Part shown: piece after piece, positions 1-9,061 of the stretch
Numbering within the stretch: position 1 is the stretch's first letter
Layout of the letters: each line of letters opens with the position of its first letter
Origin: Fluviicola sp.
GTDB lineage: Bacteria > Bacteroidota > Bacteroidia > Flavobacteriales_D > Crocinitomicaceae
Assembly: GCA_029866325.1 (NCBI GenBank)
Contig: JARWZO010000028.1
Location: 1 to 64,000, forward strand
DNA: 64,000 bases
Direction of reading: 5' to 3'
The notes under the pieces: model-generated
What the model was told of the DNA's origin: nothing
Databases searched by the model: none
What the model saw: only the letters and a program-made list of their open reading frames with translations
Program-made: the position numbers and the translations under genes

Positions 1-890
1 GACGGTTGTTGCTGCTGATGGCGCTGATGTACAACCTCCACTTGAACGCGTAACCGTATAATTCCCACTTGTTGTAACAGTAATCGATTGGGTAGTTGCA
101 CCATTCGACCACAGGTTTCCGGTTGCGGATGACGAAGTCAAGACAACACTTCCACCTGCACAGAAGGTAGTTGAACCACCGGCTGTGATTGTTGGTGCTG
201 ATGGAAGCGGTGTGACGGTAACAGTTGTTCCTGCTGAACTAGCTGATGTACAGCCACCACTTGTTACGGCAACAGTATATGTTCCAGCAGTTGAAACCGT
301 GATGGATTGAGTTGTTGCCCCTGTCGACCAAAGGTTTCCGGTTGCGGATGACGAAGTCAATACTACACTTCCACCCGCGCAGAAGGTAGTTGGACCACCT
401 GCCGTGATTGTTGGTGTTGAAGGAACAGGTGTTACGGTGACGGTTGTTGCTGTTGATGGAGCTGATGTACAACCTCCACTTGTGCGTGTAACCGTATAAT
501 TGCCACTTGATGTTACAGTAATCGATTGGGTGGTTGCACCATTCGACCAAAGGTTTCCGGTTGCGGATGACGAAGTCAATACAACACTTCCGCCTGCGCA
601 GAACGTAGTTGAACCACCTGCCGTGATTGTTGGTGCTGATGGAAGCGGTGTGACGGTAACAGTTGTTCCTGCTGAACTAGCTGATGTACAGCCACCACTT
701 GTTACGGCAACAGTATATGTTCCAGCAGTTGATACCGTGATGGATTGCGTTGTTGCTCCTGTCGACCAAACGTTACCTGCAGCAGATGAGGAAGTCAATA
801 CAACACTTCCGCCTGCACAGAAGGTAGTTGGACCACCTGCCGTGATTGTTGGTGCTGAGGGAGTTACTACCGTCATTGTGATACCACTTG
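1..890. repeat. Tandem 219-bp repeats encoding Ig-like modules
   Basis: The same segment recurs every 219 bp: GGTTGCGGATGACGAAGTCA begins at 121, 340 and 559, and a diverged copy aligns near 778. Each unit encodes 73 residues containing FCAGGSVVLTSSSA. Copies two units apart (438 bp) are closer to each other than neighbours are, so the array seems to have grown by duplicating pairs. It continues beyond position 1. Confidence 0.9.
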
Positions 891-2448
891 AAGTTGCATT
901 AGTAGGACTTGCACAGCTATTACTTGAAGTCAACACACAAGTGACAATTTGACCGTTGGTTAATGCGGATGTCGTGTAGGTTGGGGAATTTGTTCCAACA
1001 TTCACACCATTCACCTTCCATTGATAAGAGGGAGTAGTACCACCTTCAGTTGGGGTTGCTGTAAAAACAACTGATGTACCTGGGCAAATTGTGTTATCAG
1101 CATCATTTGAGGCAATTGAAACACTTGGAGTTGAAACTCGAGTGATCGTTCTTATTCCTGTAGGTATTCCGCTTGGAGTCCACATAAGTGCTTGTAATGC
1201 AGGAGAAATAGAAAAATAGTCTCCTGCAACATGTTCCGCAACTGAATTGGGCGACTGTGTATCAATTGTTCGTATTTCAATTTTACATTGATCAACAATA
1301 ATCCAACTAAACTGATAAAAACTTCCTGAAGCTTGAGTTAATCCAGGATGATCATCATCATTTGGTCTGAGGGTTCCCCAAGATCCTTCACCAATAAACG
1401 TAATTCCTTTATTTGCAGCTATACCAGCGGTTGTAAACCATGAATTTGAATTACCAGAAGCGGTAGCCATTGCAGGTTTTACCTCATTGGTTACTTTTAC
1501 CACGTGGGCATCACTTTCCATTACTAGACGCACACCGAGGTTGTAGAAATTATTGGCCCAATCGTTAAATTCATCTGCATAATCTGATTTACCTGCCTCG
1601 TGCGGAACGATAGGTCTATGATATTGCGCTGCTTTCCATATAGAATTGTCGGCTGTTAAAGTCGTCTGTAACCAATTCCGCTGAGCCGTCCTCTTCGCTG
1701 CATTTGGGATTTCACACCCGGGCATTAATTCGGTATTAAGAGAATAAATAGAAAATAAACCTCCAAAATTCACTCTGTAATAAGAATCACCTGGAACATC
1801 GAATAAATCATACAAAATTGTTGGTCCACCAGTACCATAATTTTCATGATTTCCATAAGAATGGACTACAGGAATAAGTTGATTGTCACTAGTAGTAGCA
1901 TAACTCCAATCATCTAACCATTGAGCCATGACTGAGTTACTAGGGGTGTTCATTAAATCTCCACCAAACAAAACTGCATGAGGGCGAATTTTAGCAACCA
2001 TTTTATTGGAATTAATTCGTTGCGTTGTACCTGATCTAGAATCTCCACCTGAAATCAATGACAATGGGGTGGATGGAGTATTTGGACAGGTTCTAAACCA
2101 ATAGCGCTGACTTGTACCTTCAGAGTCTTTAATCACGAAATAATAGATTGTATTAGGTGTTAGTCCGGTCAATTTAACAAACTGATTGTTCATACCCATG
2201 TAATTGACAGTTCGATAAGGAGCAGAGTTGGCCGGGTAACTTGCCCAAGCTGTTCCAAAATCAGTAGTACCGTAATAAACAGCTGGCGCACTACCTGAAT
2301 ATTGATCCCATGCTATTGTTATTTCAGTAGAAGGATCGCTATTAAACATAAGTCTGTAGCGTCTTGTAGCTGCGAATGTGGTATCTATTAAGGTGATTAG
2401 AAAAAATAACAGGCAAAGTTTTTTCCAAGTAGTAATTGAATTTTTCAT
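1..2448 (-). CDS. Secreted purple-acid-phosphatase-like metallophosphoesterase with Ig-like repeats (3' end outside window)
   Basis: The gene starts at ATG 2448 and is still open at position 1 after 816 codons. A signal peptide covers about residues 1-26. A fibronectin-like domain (about 30-120) precedes a calcineurin-type phosphoesterase with GGDSR (134-138), GGD (162-164), GNHE (199-202) and a late SDAHV motif, which would bind two metal ions. This arrangement is that of purple acid phosphatases. After about residue 440 come Ig/PKD-like modules rich in Ser, Thr and Gly, the last four or more being 73-residue near-identical repeats. Such modules usually lead to a T9SS sorting domain, which would lie outside the window. 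The substrate is unknown. Open frames on the opposite strand of the repeats are shadows. Confidence 0.85.
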   Translation of the reverse strand, partial: MKNSITTWKKLCLLFFLITLIDTTFAATRRYRLMFNSDPSTEITIAWDQYSGSAPAVYYGTTDFGTAWASYPANSAPYRTVNYMGMNNQFVKLTGLTPNTIYYFVIKDSEGTSQRYWFRTCPNTPSTPLSLISGGDSRSGTTQRINSNKMVAKIRPHAVLFGGDLMNTPSNSVMAQWLDDWSYATTSDNQLIPVVHSYGNHENYGTGGPTILYDLFDVPGDSYYRVNFGGLFSIYSLNTELMPGCEIPNAAKRTAQRNWLQTTLTADNSIWKAAQYHRPIVPHEAGKSDYADEFNDWANNFYNLGVRLVMESDAHVVKVTNEVKPAMATASGNSNSWFTTAGIAANKGITFIGEGSWGTLRPNDDDHPGLTQASGSFYQFSWIIVDQCKIEIRTIDTQSPNSVAEHVAGDYFSISPALQALMWTPSGIPTGIRTITRVSTPSVSIASNDADNTICPGTSVVFTATPTEGGTTPSYQWKVNGVNVGTNSPTYTTSALTNGQIVTCVLTSSNSCASPTNATSSGITMTVVTPSAPTITAGGPTTFCAGGSVVLTSSSAAGNVWSTGATTQSITVSTAGTYTVAVTSGGCTSASSAGTTVTVTPLPSAPTITAGGSTTFCAGGSVVLTSSSATGNLWSNGATTQSITVTSSGNYTVTRTSGGCTSAPSTATTVTVTPVPSTPTITAGGPTTFCAGGSVVLTSSSATGNLWSTGATTQSITVSTAGTYTVAVTSGGCTSASSAGTTVTVTPLPSAPTITAGGSTTFCAGGSVVLTSSSATGNLWSNGATTQSITVTTSGNYTVTRSSGGCTSAPSAATTV

Positions 2449-2627
2449 GAGCATTTCTAGTATTTAGTAAAGCAACTACAAAATAAAAGCCAATCACTAT
2501 ATCGTTTTAGTCCAAATTGTTATTTTTAAATCAATTAATTAATAATCTACCATTAAATATCACAGAACAGCATGAAATTCGCTGAATTAAGACATAATTT
2601 CGCTTCTTATTTGTTTTGCTCTATAAC

Positions 2628-3932
2628 ATGAAAAAATATATAGCCCTTTTTTACATTGCTATAAATCAATTAGTTGTGTTCGCTCAAGTGCCACATGACT
2701 ACCCACTTCATCCGCGGGGCAATGTAGAATCCCAACTAATGGCTTTACCATTTTATAACGAAGCGTGTATCCATTATAAAAATGGCGATCGAGCTAAGGC
2801 TAAATCAGCGCTTTATAAATCAATAAACATTGATTTTGCTTTGGTGGAGTCACAATTGTTTCTTGCTGATCTATTTTACGAAGAAGGACTTTTAGATTCT
2901 GCTTTTTTCTATTACAATTCCGGAATTGATTTCGTCATTGAACAACCCCCTCATTATTATTTCAAGCACTTCGAGTTAGGAATGGAGTTAGGTGAATACG
3001 ATTGGGTAAAACATACGCTCAAACATTTCAAGAAACTCTATGGAAAAAAAGACGACAATACACCTTATGAGGAGGGTTATCCCTATTGCAAAACTGATTT
3101 TGAATATTATGACGCCAGTCTTTTATTCGTCTATAATTACAAGTCCTGGATTCCAAGAGGGCAATTACTGTCTACTTCGAAACCGGTAATGTTAAACTCA
3201 TTTTGTGTTGCAAAAACGAAACGTTATGTTGTATCAAATGAAAAACTCTTTTATCAAAAATCCAAGGCAAAGATGAAGTTGATTAAAAACACTTCTTCAC
3301 TAAGTCAGTCAACTATTTTTGATAACGGCAGCAGGATTATATACACCAAAAACGAATCAGGAAAAACGCAGCTTTACATTGCTCAATTAAAAGGTAAGAA
3401 ACTTATTAACGAAATGCATCTGCCCGATAGCATTAATGCCGGCACTTGGCAAGGTTATCCTTTTATGACTGAAGATGGTAAAACGCTTTATTTCTCTTCA
3501 AACAAAAACGGTACTAAAGATTTGTTTCAAGTTTCGCTGAATTTAGAATTCAACACTTGTGGAGCAGTTTTACCCTTGAGTCGCATAAATACTGTAAAAG
3601 ACGAAATTGCTCCATTTCTGGATGAAAAAACGGGAGTATTCTATTTTTCTTCAAACGGTCATATTGGATTTGGTGGGTTTGGCGGATTTGATTTGTATCA
3701 AACGTTGGAATATGAGGTTATTAATGGTTCCCGATTCCCTATCAATGCCATTAACATGAAGGCTCCTTTTAATTCGAATGAAGATGAACTAATGGTTCAA
3801 TCTTTACCGAATGGCAATCTGTTGTTGATGCGGAAAAACTATTTATCAGCAGGTTTGTTGCACGAATATCTTCCTCTTGTGGTTGTTGAACGCAACCTAG
3901 ATTTACCTTATTCAACTAAATCAAACGAATAA
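2628..3932 (+). CDS. Secreted TPR/PD40 (WD40-like) protein
   Basis: I chose ATG 2628, which opens on a signal peptide (MKKYIALFYIAI, ending near VFAQ); a TTG four codons earlier is less likely. The first third looks helical and TPR-like. The second half has PD40 propeller motifs, such as GKTLYFSSNKNGTKDLFQ and the Gly-rich GHIGFGGFGGFDLYQ. Bacteroidota OmpA-family envelope proteins have this order, but here there is no C-terminal OmpA peptidoglycan-binding domain. The stop overlaps the next start by one base (TAATG), so the two genes are probably translated together. The likely place is the periplasm or cell surface; the exact role is unknown. Confidence 0.7.
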   Translation: MKKYIALFYIAINQLVVFAQVPHDYPLHPRGNVESQLMALPFYNEACIHYKNGDRAKAKSALYKSINIDFALVESQLFLADLFYEEGLLDSAFFYYNSGIDFVIEQPPHYYFKHFELGMELGEYDWVKHTLKHFKKLYGKKDDNTPYEEGYPYCKTDFEYYDASLLFVYNYKSWIPRGQLLSTSKPVMLNSFCVAKTKRYVVSNEKLFYQKSKAKMKLIKNTSSLSQSTIFDNGSRIIYTKNESGKTQLYIAQLKGKKLINEMHLPDSINAGTWQGYPFMTEDGKTLYFSSNKNGTKDLFQVSLNLEFNTCGAVLPLSRINTVKDEIAPFLDEKTGVFYFSSNGHIGFGGFGGFDLYQTLEYEVINGSRFPINAINMKAPFNSNEDELMVQSLPNGNLLLMRKNYLSAGLLHEYLPLVVVERNLDLPYSTKSNE

Positions 3933-4720
3933 TGGTTATTCAACAATTGTTAAACATTTCTCTATTCCTGCTTCTATTTTTTAAAGGGATCGTAATCTTG
4001 TTTAACCCCCATCATTTTAATCTTTTGTTTGCAAACGGTCAGTTGGCCCAAATCATCGTTGGTTCAATCTTGATTCTTTCAAGTCTTATTCCATTAATTC
4101 CTCGCAAACTATCTATCAAACTAAAGTTACATTTCATTTATGTTCTCTCGTTTCTGGCTCTTTTCATTCATACGTTAACAACATTCATTGATGCAAAATA
4201 TGTTCCGGAACAGTTTATTGAGCATGCATTGCAACTCTTTTTGCCAATTATTGCATTGAGTTTTTTGCTTTCGCGCAGACAAAATTTATCGAACTACACT
4301 ATACCTATGAAAATGCTGGTAGCACTCACATTTATCGGACATGGTATTTATGCTTTAGGTGTACATTATGTGCCTGACAATTTCATCTCAATGAGCGGAA
4401 ATATACTGGAAATCAATCAGCGACAATCTATTGCTTTTCTCTTTACAGTAGGCTTATTAGACTTATTGTTCTCCATAACGATGTTCATTAAACCGTTAGA
4501 AAAAATATCGCTCTATTATATGTTCATTTGGGGTGCTTTGACCTCAGTAGCAAGATTATGGTACGGATTTGATACTCATGCCACCTTTACGGAAATAATC
4601 GTCAACTATTTACCTAATACTCTTTATAGAGCACCTCATGCTATAATACCATTGATTTTACTCATTCAATTTCATAACAAGCAACACAAAAGCAGCGTTA
4701 AGCTAATTGAACAAACTTGA
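3932..4720 (+). CDS. Multi-pass membrane protein, faintly DoxX-like
   Basis: The 262-residue protein has about seven hydrophobic segments, beginning with LLNISLFLLLFFKGIVILF. No catalytic motif is visible. The size and the short loops containing FIGHGIYALG are faintly DoxX/TQO-like, but I cannot assign it. It begins on the last base of the PD40 gene's stop codon, so the two form a transcription unit. It ends 2 bp before the convergent ketosynthase gene, leaving no room for a separate terminator. Confidence 0.6.
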   Translation: MVIQQLLNISLFLLLFFKGIVILFNPHHFNLLFANGQLAQIIVGSILILSSLIPLIPRKLSIKLKLHFIYVLSFLALFIHTLTTFIDAKYVPEQFIEHALQLFLPIIALSFLLSRRQNLSNYTIPMKMLVALTFIGHGIYALGVHYVPDNFISMSGNILEINQRQSIAFLFTVGLLDLLFSITMFIKPLEKISLYYMFIWGALTSVARLWYGFDTHATFTEIIVNYLPNTLYRAPHAIIPLILLIQFHNKQHKSSVKLIEQT

Positions 4721-4722
4721 TT

Positions 4723-5787
4723 TCATACTCTATAACAAACCGCATTGATATTCATTCCGGCACCTACCGAAGCAAAAAGCACCACATCTCCTTCAGAAAT
4801 TTGATATCCGTTCATTTTACCGTTTTTTACCATATTGTACAATGTAGGAATAGTGGCTACAGAACTGTTTCCCAATTTATGAATATTCATCGGCATTAAG
4901 TGTTTGGGCATTTCGTTTTCTCCATACAATTTATACAATTCGCGAACGATGGCCTCGTCTAACTTTTCATTTGCTTGATGGATGAATATTTTTTTGATTT
5001 GTTTGATAGAAACTCCGGCCTTATCGATACAGTCTTTCATTGCAAGCGGTACATGCTTGATGGCATATTCGTACACCTTTCTTCCTCTCATTTTCACGTA
5101 ACGAATCCGCGGATCAGATTCCGGAAAGTTTGATTTCCCTAAATGCAGGTAATCCAGTTCATCCATGCAATGACTTTGGGCACTCATCGAAAGAATACCG
5201 CTTTGCGTTCCGTCTTTTAACTCAATAATCGATGCACCGGCACCATCCGCAAAAATCATACTGTCACGGTCATGTGGATCCAACACTCTGCTTAGTGCTT
5301 CTGCTCCGATCACCAAACAGCGTTTCGCCATACCAACTTGAAGAAAGGCATGTGCTTGAATCATTCCTTGTACCCATCCCGGACAACCGAACAACACATC
5401 ATAAGCAACGCAGTTCGGATTAACAATTCCCAATTTATGCTTAACGCGGGAAGCGATAGAAGGAACCGCATCCGTTTGAATAGTATGTTTGATTACGTCA
5501 CCGAAATTGTGTGCAACAATGATTTGGTCGATTTCCTCGCGTGAACAACCTGCATCTTTAATGGCTTCCTCGGCAGCTAAAGCCGCCATATCGGAACATT
5601 GTAAATCTGCAGATGCATAACGTCGTTCTTGAATGCCAGTAATGGATTCAAATTTCCGGGCAACAACTTCCGGTGACAGTTCGATTTTCTCATACTTTTC
5701 ATCGTAAAACTCATTTACCATGAAATCGCGATTGGTTTTTACGATGGTTGGAATGTAGGCCCCCGTACCTGTAATAATACTTCTCAT
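4723..5787 (-). CDS. 3-oxoacyl-ACP synthase III family protein (copy 1)
   Basis: This 354-residue KAS III-like thiolase-fold enzyme would condense an acyl thioester with malonyl-ACP. The triad is visible: C135 in FGCPGW, H270 in IFIHQAN and N307 in GNSSVATIPT. The Gly-rich C-terminus (FASVGAGMNINAV) is typical. It belongs to the flavobacterial subgroup with FGCPGW in place of the usual FabH Cys motif, so it is probably not the housekeeping FabH. ATG 5787 (MRSIITGTG) matches the start of its paralogue; a longer frame to 5838 adds residues unlike the family. It lies directly downstream of a second copy on the same strand, with its own promoter. Confidence 0.85.
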   Translation of the reverse strand: MRSIITGTGAYIPTIVKTNRDFMVNEFYDEKYEKIELSPEVVARKFESITGIQERRYASADLQCSDMAALAAEEAIKDAGCSREEIDQIIVAHNFGDVIKHTIQTDAVPSIASRVKHKLGIVNPNCVAYDVLFGCPGWVQGMIQAHAFLQVGMAKRCLVIGAEALSRVLDPHDRDSMIFADGAGASIIELKDGTQSGILSMSAQSHCMDELDYLHLGKSNFPESDPRIRYVKMRGRKVYEYAIKHVPLAMKDCIDKAGVSIKQIKKIFIHQANEKLDEAIVRELYKLYGENEMPKHLMPMNIHKLGNSSVATIPTLYNMVKNGKMNGYQISEGDVVLFASVGAGMNINAVCYRV

Positions 5788-5880
5788 TTTTAGTTTGTTT
5801 TTAACACAATCGCTTGATCGAGAAGTCGGGGGTCTCATGAGCGGTTAAACTCATCAATGGGGTGATTGTTTTAACGAGTA

Positions 5881-5914
5881 CAAATGTAACTATTTTCAGA
5901 ACTGAATACACAAA
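5881..5914 (-). promoter_or_regulatory. Promoter of ketosynthase copy 1
   Basis: On the minus strand TTTG (5911-5914) lies 22 nt before TACATTTG (5881-5888), matching the Bacteroidota -33/-7 pattern. It predicts a start near 5875 and a leader of about 88 nt. Confidence 0.55.
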
Positions 5915-5945
5915 AAGTAACACAGAATCTGAGTTGCAACGATTG

Positions 5946-7013
5946 TTAGTGCATTTTATAACATACCGCATTCACATTCATTCCTGCTCCAACTGAAGCA
6001 AAAACAATTACATCACCTGCTTTCAATTCTTGGTTTGGCAGTTGACCTTTTCTTACCAAATCAAATAACGTAGGAATCGTTGCAACAGAACTGTTTCCAA
6101 GGTACTGAATACTCATGGGCATAATGTGTTCAGGTATTTCATTTCTATCAAAAAAACGATACAATTCAACAAGAATAGCTTCGATGAGTTTTTGATTGGC
6201 TTGGTGAATAAAAATCTTGGAAACATCATCAATTGATAAGTTGGCTTGTTCGAGGCATTCTTTAATGGCAACGGGTGCGTTTTTAGTTGCGAAATCGAAC
6301 ACTTTACGACCTTTCATTTTTAAGTATCGTTCACTGTGAGATTGGGCAGGATTGTTGCTTTTACCAACAAATAAACTATCTACATCTTCTAGCGCAAAAC
6401 TTTGATTGCGAAAAGCCAGTATTCCGGATTCTGTTGCTGGATTTGATTCGAGTACCACGGCTCCTGCCCCATCGGCAAAAAACAAGCTATCACGATCAAA
6501 CGGATCGATTACTCTACTCAACGTTTCTGCACCGATGACCAAACAGTGTTGGGATACACCCGCTTTGATATTAATGTGTGCCTGAATTAATGCTTGTAAC
6601 CAACCCGGACAACCGAATATTAAATCGTAAGCAACACAATTCGGATTTTGAATGCCTAAATTATGTTTTACACGTGCGGCCAACGAAGGAACGTTATCAG
6701 ACTGGGTTGAATCCATGGCAACATCTCCAAAATTATGCGCCACGATGATTAAATCGATGGTTTCGCGATCAATTCCGGAATCAACTAAGGCTCTCTCTGC
6801 TGCAATGGAAGCGATATCCGAGCAAACTAGATCGGCTTCCAAATAACGTCGTTCTACAATTCCGGTGAGTGATTCAAATTTGGAGATCACTTCCGAAGTC
6901 GCCAATTCAATGGGCAAACCCTCATTTGAAAAAAAAATCTGATTTGTAAAATCAGCGTTTCCCATTTTAACAGAAGGAATAAACGAACCTGAGCCACTAA
7001 TTTTACTTTTCAA
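5946..7013 (-). CDS. 3-oxoacyl-ACP synthase III family protein (copy 2)
   Basis: This 355-residue paralogue of the next gene keeps the triad at the same positions (C135 in FGCPGW, H270, N307) and nearly the same length, so the pair arose by tandem duplication and then diverged along its whole length. The start is TTG 7013: I found no in-frame ATG just upstream, and the encoded start (MKSKISGSGS) aligns with copy 1. A -7 box, TACATTTG on the minus strand (7065-7072), sits about 50 nt upstream. The acyl substrate is unknown; two copies suggest different chain length or branching, or a specialised lipid. Confidence 0.83.
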   Translation of the reverse strand: MKSKISGSGSFIPSVKMGNADFTNQIFFSNEGLPIELATSEVISKFESLTGIVERRYLEADLVCSDIASIAAERALVDSGIDRETIDLIIVAHNFGDVAMDSTQSDNVPSLAARVKHNLGIQNPNCVAYDLIFGCPGWLQALIQAHINIKAGVSQHCLVIGAETLSRVIDPFDRDSLFFADGAGAVVLESNPATESGILAFRNQSFALEDVDSLFVGKSNNPAQSHSERYLKMKGRKVFDFATKNAPVAIKECLEQANLSIDDVSKIFIHQANQKLIEAILVELYRFFDRNEIPEHIMPMSIQYLGNSSVATIPTLFDLVRKGQLPNQELKAGDVIVFASVGAGMNVNAVCYKMH

Positions 7014-7105
7014 CGTATAGAATTTTGATACAACCGGATTTGGTAATAATCACCATCCGATAATCAAATGTAACGAAAGTTCTCTATTTCCTTCTGCAAA
7101 TCGTC

Positions 7106-8008
7106 TTACCTGCTTACACAAAAGCGTAAACTGTTCGTTTCACCGTTTTGACCGGTCAATTGCAGGATGTATAATCCTTCTGAAAGTGCTGAAATAGTTA
7201 GGTCGGATGTTTGTTCGGTTAACATTCCTTTTTCCATAACTTGTCCCGTTAGCGTCGTAATACGATAAGCTGCATTTCCTTTCGGAAGTGTCACATGCAA
7301 CACATTATTCGCCGGATTAGGAGAAAACTGAATTGGGTGGTCACCATCCGAAGTTCCATGCAAACCTGTACTACACCCTCCTGGCCAAGGTAAATATTCA
7401 ATATAATCCGGATCGGGGTTACTAAAATAACCTTCATAATCACACACCCAAGTGGAAAACTCAAAGTGATAAAGATATGGTCGGAATAAGCCTTGTATAC
7501 TCCCTAACTTTTCAATGATTTCATCACTATTAGACAAATAAAAATGTTTTACCGGTACATTATTCATTTGATCCATTCTAACTGAATCTACCGTTACCAA
7601 TGTAAGATCACCGACTCCTGTGTCATCACTCCAATACGCCGTATCGCCAGCCTCCATTGTGAAATCATAAAGCAAATACCAAGTATCCGGTTGGAAATCA
7701 AAAAATGAAAAAGCCGGACCGATACCTTGTCCTTTTTTATACCATACATGGGTAGAGTCCAACTTGATTAAACTCGCATTATTTTGGGAATCGAGCACCA
7801 AGTAAGTTGAATCACCAAATCCACTCGGTTCTATCAAGTACGATTCGTAATAATTCGTCTCCGGAGGGCTTGAAGCTGGATCATAAGATGTGTAAATCTC
7901 AGACCAATTGGCATATTCAGGAAATGCCAATAGTTGCTGAGCTGATGATGCATTTGATTCCAAAAGGAAACATAAAATTAGTATTAAAAGGCGCCGTTGA
8001 TTTTTCAT
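7106..8008 (-). CDS. Secreted protein with T9SS type A sorting domain
   Basis: Start ATG 8008 gives MKNQRRLLILILCFLLES, a clear signal peptide; upstream in-frame codons lack one. The roughly 160-residue middle, with repeated Trp/Tyr-Asp strands (WYLLYDFTMEAGDTAYW), has no recognised enzyme motif. The last 70 residues are a T9SS type A domain (SPNPANNVLHVTLPKGNAAY ... LSEGLYILQLTGQNG). The protein should cross the outer membrane by T9SS and be attached to or released from the surface. It is a paralogue of the next upstream gene: both contain a YDFSATEGD-like segment in the middle and almost the same C-terminus. Confidence 0.8.
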   Translation of the reverse strand: MKNQRRLLILILCFLLESNASSAQQLLAFPEYANWSEIYTSYDPASSPPETNYYESYLIEPSGFGDSTYLVLDSQNNASLIKLDSTHVWYKKGQGIGPAFSFFDFQPDTWYLLYDFTMEAGDTAYWSDDTGVGDLTLVTVDSVRMDQMNNVPVKHFYLSNSDEIIEKLGSIQGLFRPYLYHFEFSTWVCDYEGYFSNPDPDYIEYLPWPGGCSTGLHGTSDGDHPIQFSPNPANNVLHVTLPKGNAAYRITTLTGQVMEKGMLTEQTSDLTISALSEGLYILQLTGQNGETNSLRFCVSR

Positions 8009-8067
8009 AAGATTGTTGATTATCCTAAAAGTAACCAATGTTCTCTATTCCCATGTGAAAAATTATC

Positions 8068-8988
8068 TTACCTGCTTACACAAAAGCGTAAACTGTTCGT
8101 TTCACCGTTTTGACCGGTCAATTGCAGGATGTACATTCCTTCTGAAAGTGCTGAAATGTTCAGGTCGGATGTTTGTTCGGTCAGCTTTCCGGTTTCCATA
8201 ACTTGTCCAGTAAGTGTCGTTATGCGATAAGCTGCATTTCCTTTGGGAAGTGTCACATGCAACACATCATTCGCCGGATTGGGAGCTAATGTACCAGCGA
8301 AATCATTGTTTTCAGCTAAACCGAGGTGTGTCAATAAATACTCGCAGTCTTCACCTGAAGGGTTGTAGGTCAAGCTATCATCTTGAAAAGAACAAAAATC
8401 ATACATAAACCACTCTACAATAATAGTAGAATCGCAATTTCTGCCAGTTGGGAACAAGAATTCCTCCATTGCTCCAAAGTGAGAATTAACAGGCCCTTGT
8501 ATACCCAAAGAACTACCAATAGAATCAACAAGATTTAGTTGAATGGCTTGCTCACCATTCAAATTAACGGTTCCAACCGATTCGACTTTCGTGTACGATG
8601 AGTCATTGCATTCAAAATAAGTAGTACCGTGTTCAATCAACCAGGAATCTCCCTCCGTAGCAGAAAAATCATACAATATATGAAATTGCCAATTCTTCCA
8701 ATAATATACGGTATCGTTTGAAGCGCGTGTATACCATTCACCAAAGTCTGAAGCATCATGTGCCATGTCTCCGTTAGGTCCAGTTATGAAAAACCTATGC
8801 TTGATTCCATTGAGTTTTTGGCATAAAAAACCATTTATTACCGTATCACCGGTTTGTTCAATTTTGATGAAGCCACCTTCTGAGATGGTTGAGTATTTAT
8901 AGTGCCAAACAGGATTTGATTCAACCCACACTTGTGAAAAAAGTGAGAAAGTGAGAAAAACAAAGGCGGTGGTAAAAATTGTTTTCAT
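8068..8988 (-). CDS. Secreted protein with T9SS type A sorting domain (paralogue)
   Basis: Start ATG 8988 gives MKTIFTTAFVFLTFSLFSQ, a signal peptide. The middle resembles the downstream gene (LYDFSATEGDSWLIEHGT) and has several Cys, but no known catalytic motif. The C-terminal 70 residues are a T9SS type A sorting domain that differs from the neighbour's by only a few residues, and the DNA is near-identical too. The divergent helicase gene starts 73 bp away, so the gap must hold both promoters. Confidence 0.8.
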   Translation of the reverse strand: MKTIFTTAFVFLTFSLFSQVWVESNPVWHYKYSTISEGGFIKIEQTGDTVINGFLCQKLNGIKHRFFITGPNGDMAHDASDFGEWYTRASNDTVYYWKNWQFHILYDFSATEGDSWLIEHGTTYFECNDSSYTKVESVGTVNLNGEQAIQLNLVDSIGSSLGIQGPVNSHFGAMEEFLFPTGRNCDSTIIVEWFMYDFCSFQDDSLTYNPSGEDCEYLLTHLGLAENNDFAGTLAPNPANDVLHVTLPKGNAAYRITTLTGQVMETGKLTEQTSDLNISALSEGMYILQLTGQNGETNSLRFCVSR

Positions 8989-9048
8989 AATTAGGTATTT
9001 GCTCGAAAGATACACTAAAATTGAAAAGGTTGTAACGCAGCTATTTCC

Positions 9049-9056
9049 TATCTTTG
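9049..9056 (+). promoter_or_regulatory. -7 box of the helicase gene, predicting a near-leaderless mRNA
   Basis: TATCTTTG matches TAnnTTTG and ends 5 nt before ATG 9062. A TTG at 9030-9032, 16 nt upstream, could be the -33 element. Transcription would begin at or next to the start codon. Confidence 0.5.
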
Positions 9057-9061
9057 CCACT

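Noticed and set aside
239-952. Open reading frames on both strands within the 219-bp repeats
   Set aside because: They are out of frame with, or antisense to, the Ig-like modules of the partial phosphoesterase gene, and arise only because the repeat length is divisible by three.
4717-5544. Short plus-strand frames opposite ketosynthase copy 1
   Set aside because: They have no start signals or family features and lie wholly within a well-supported gene.
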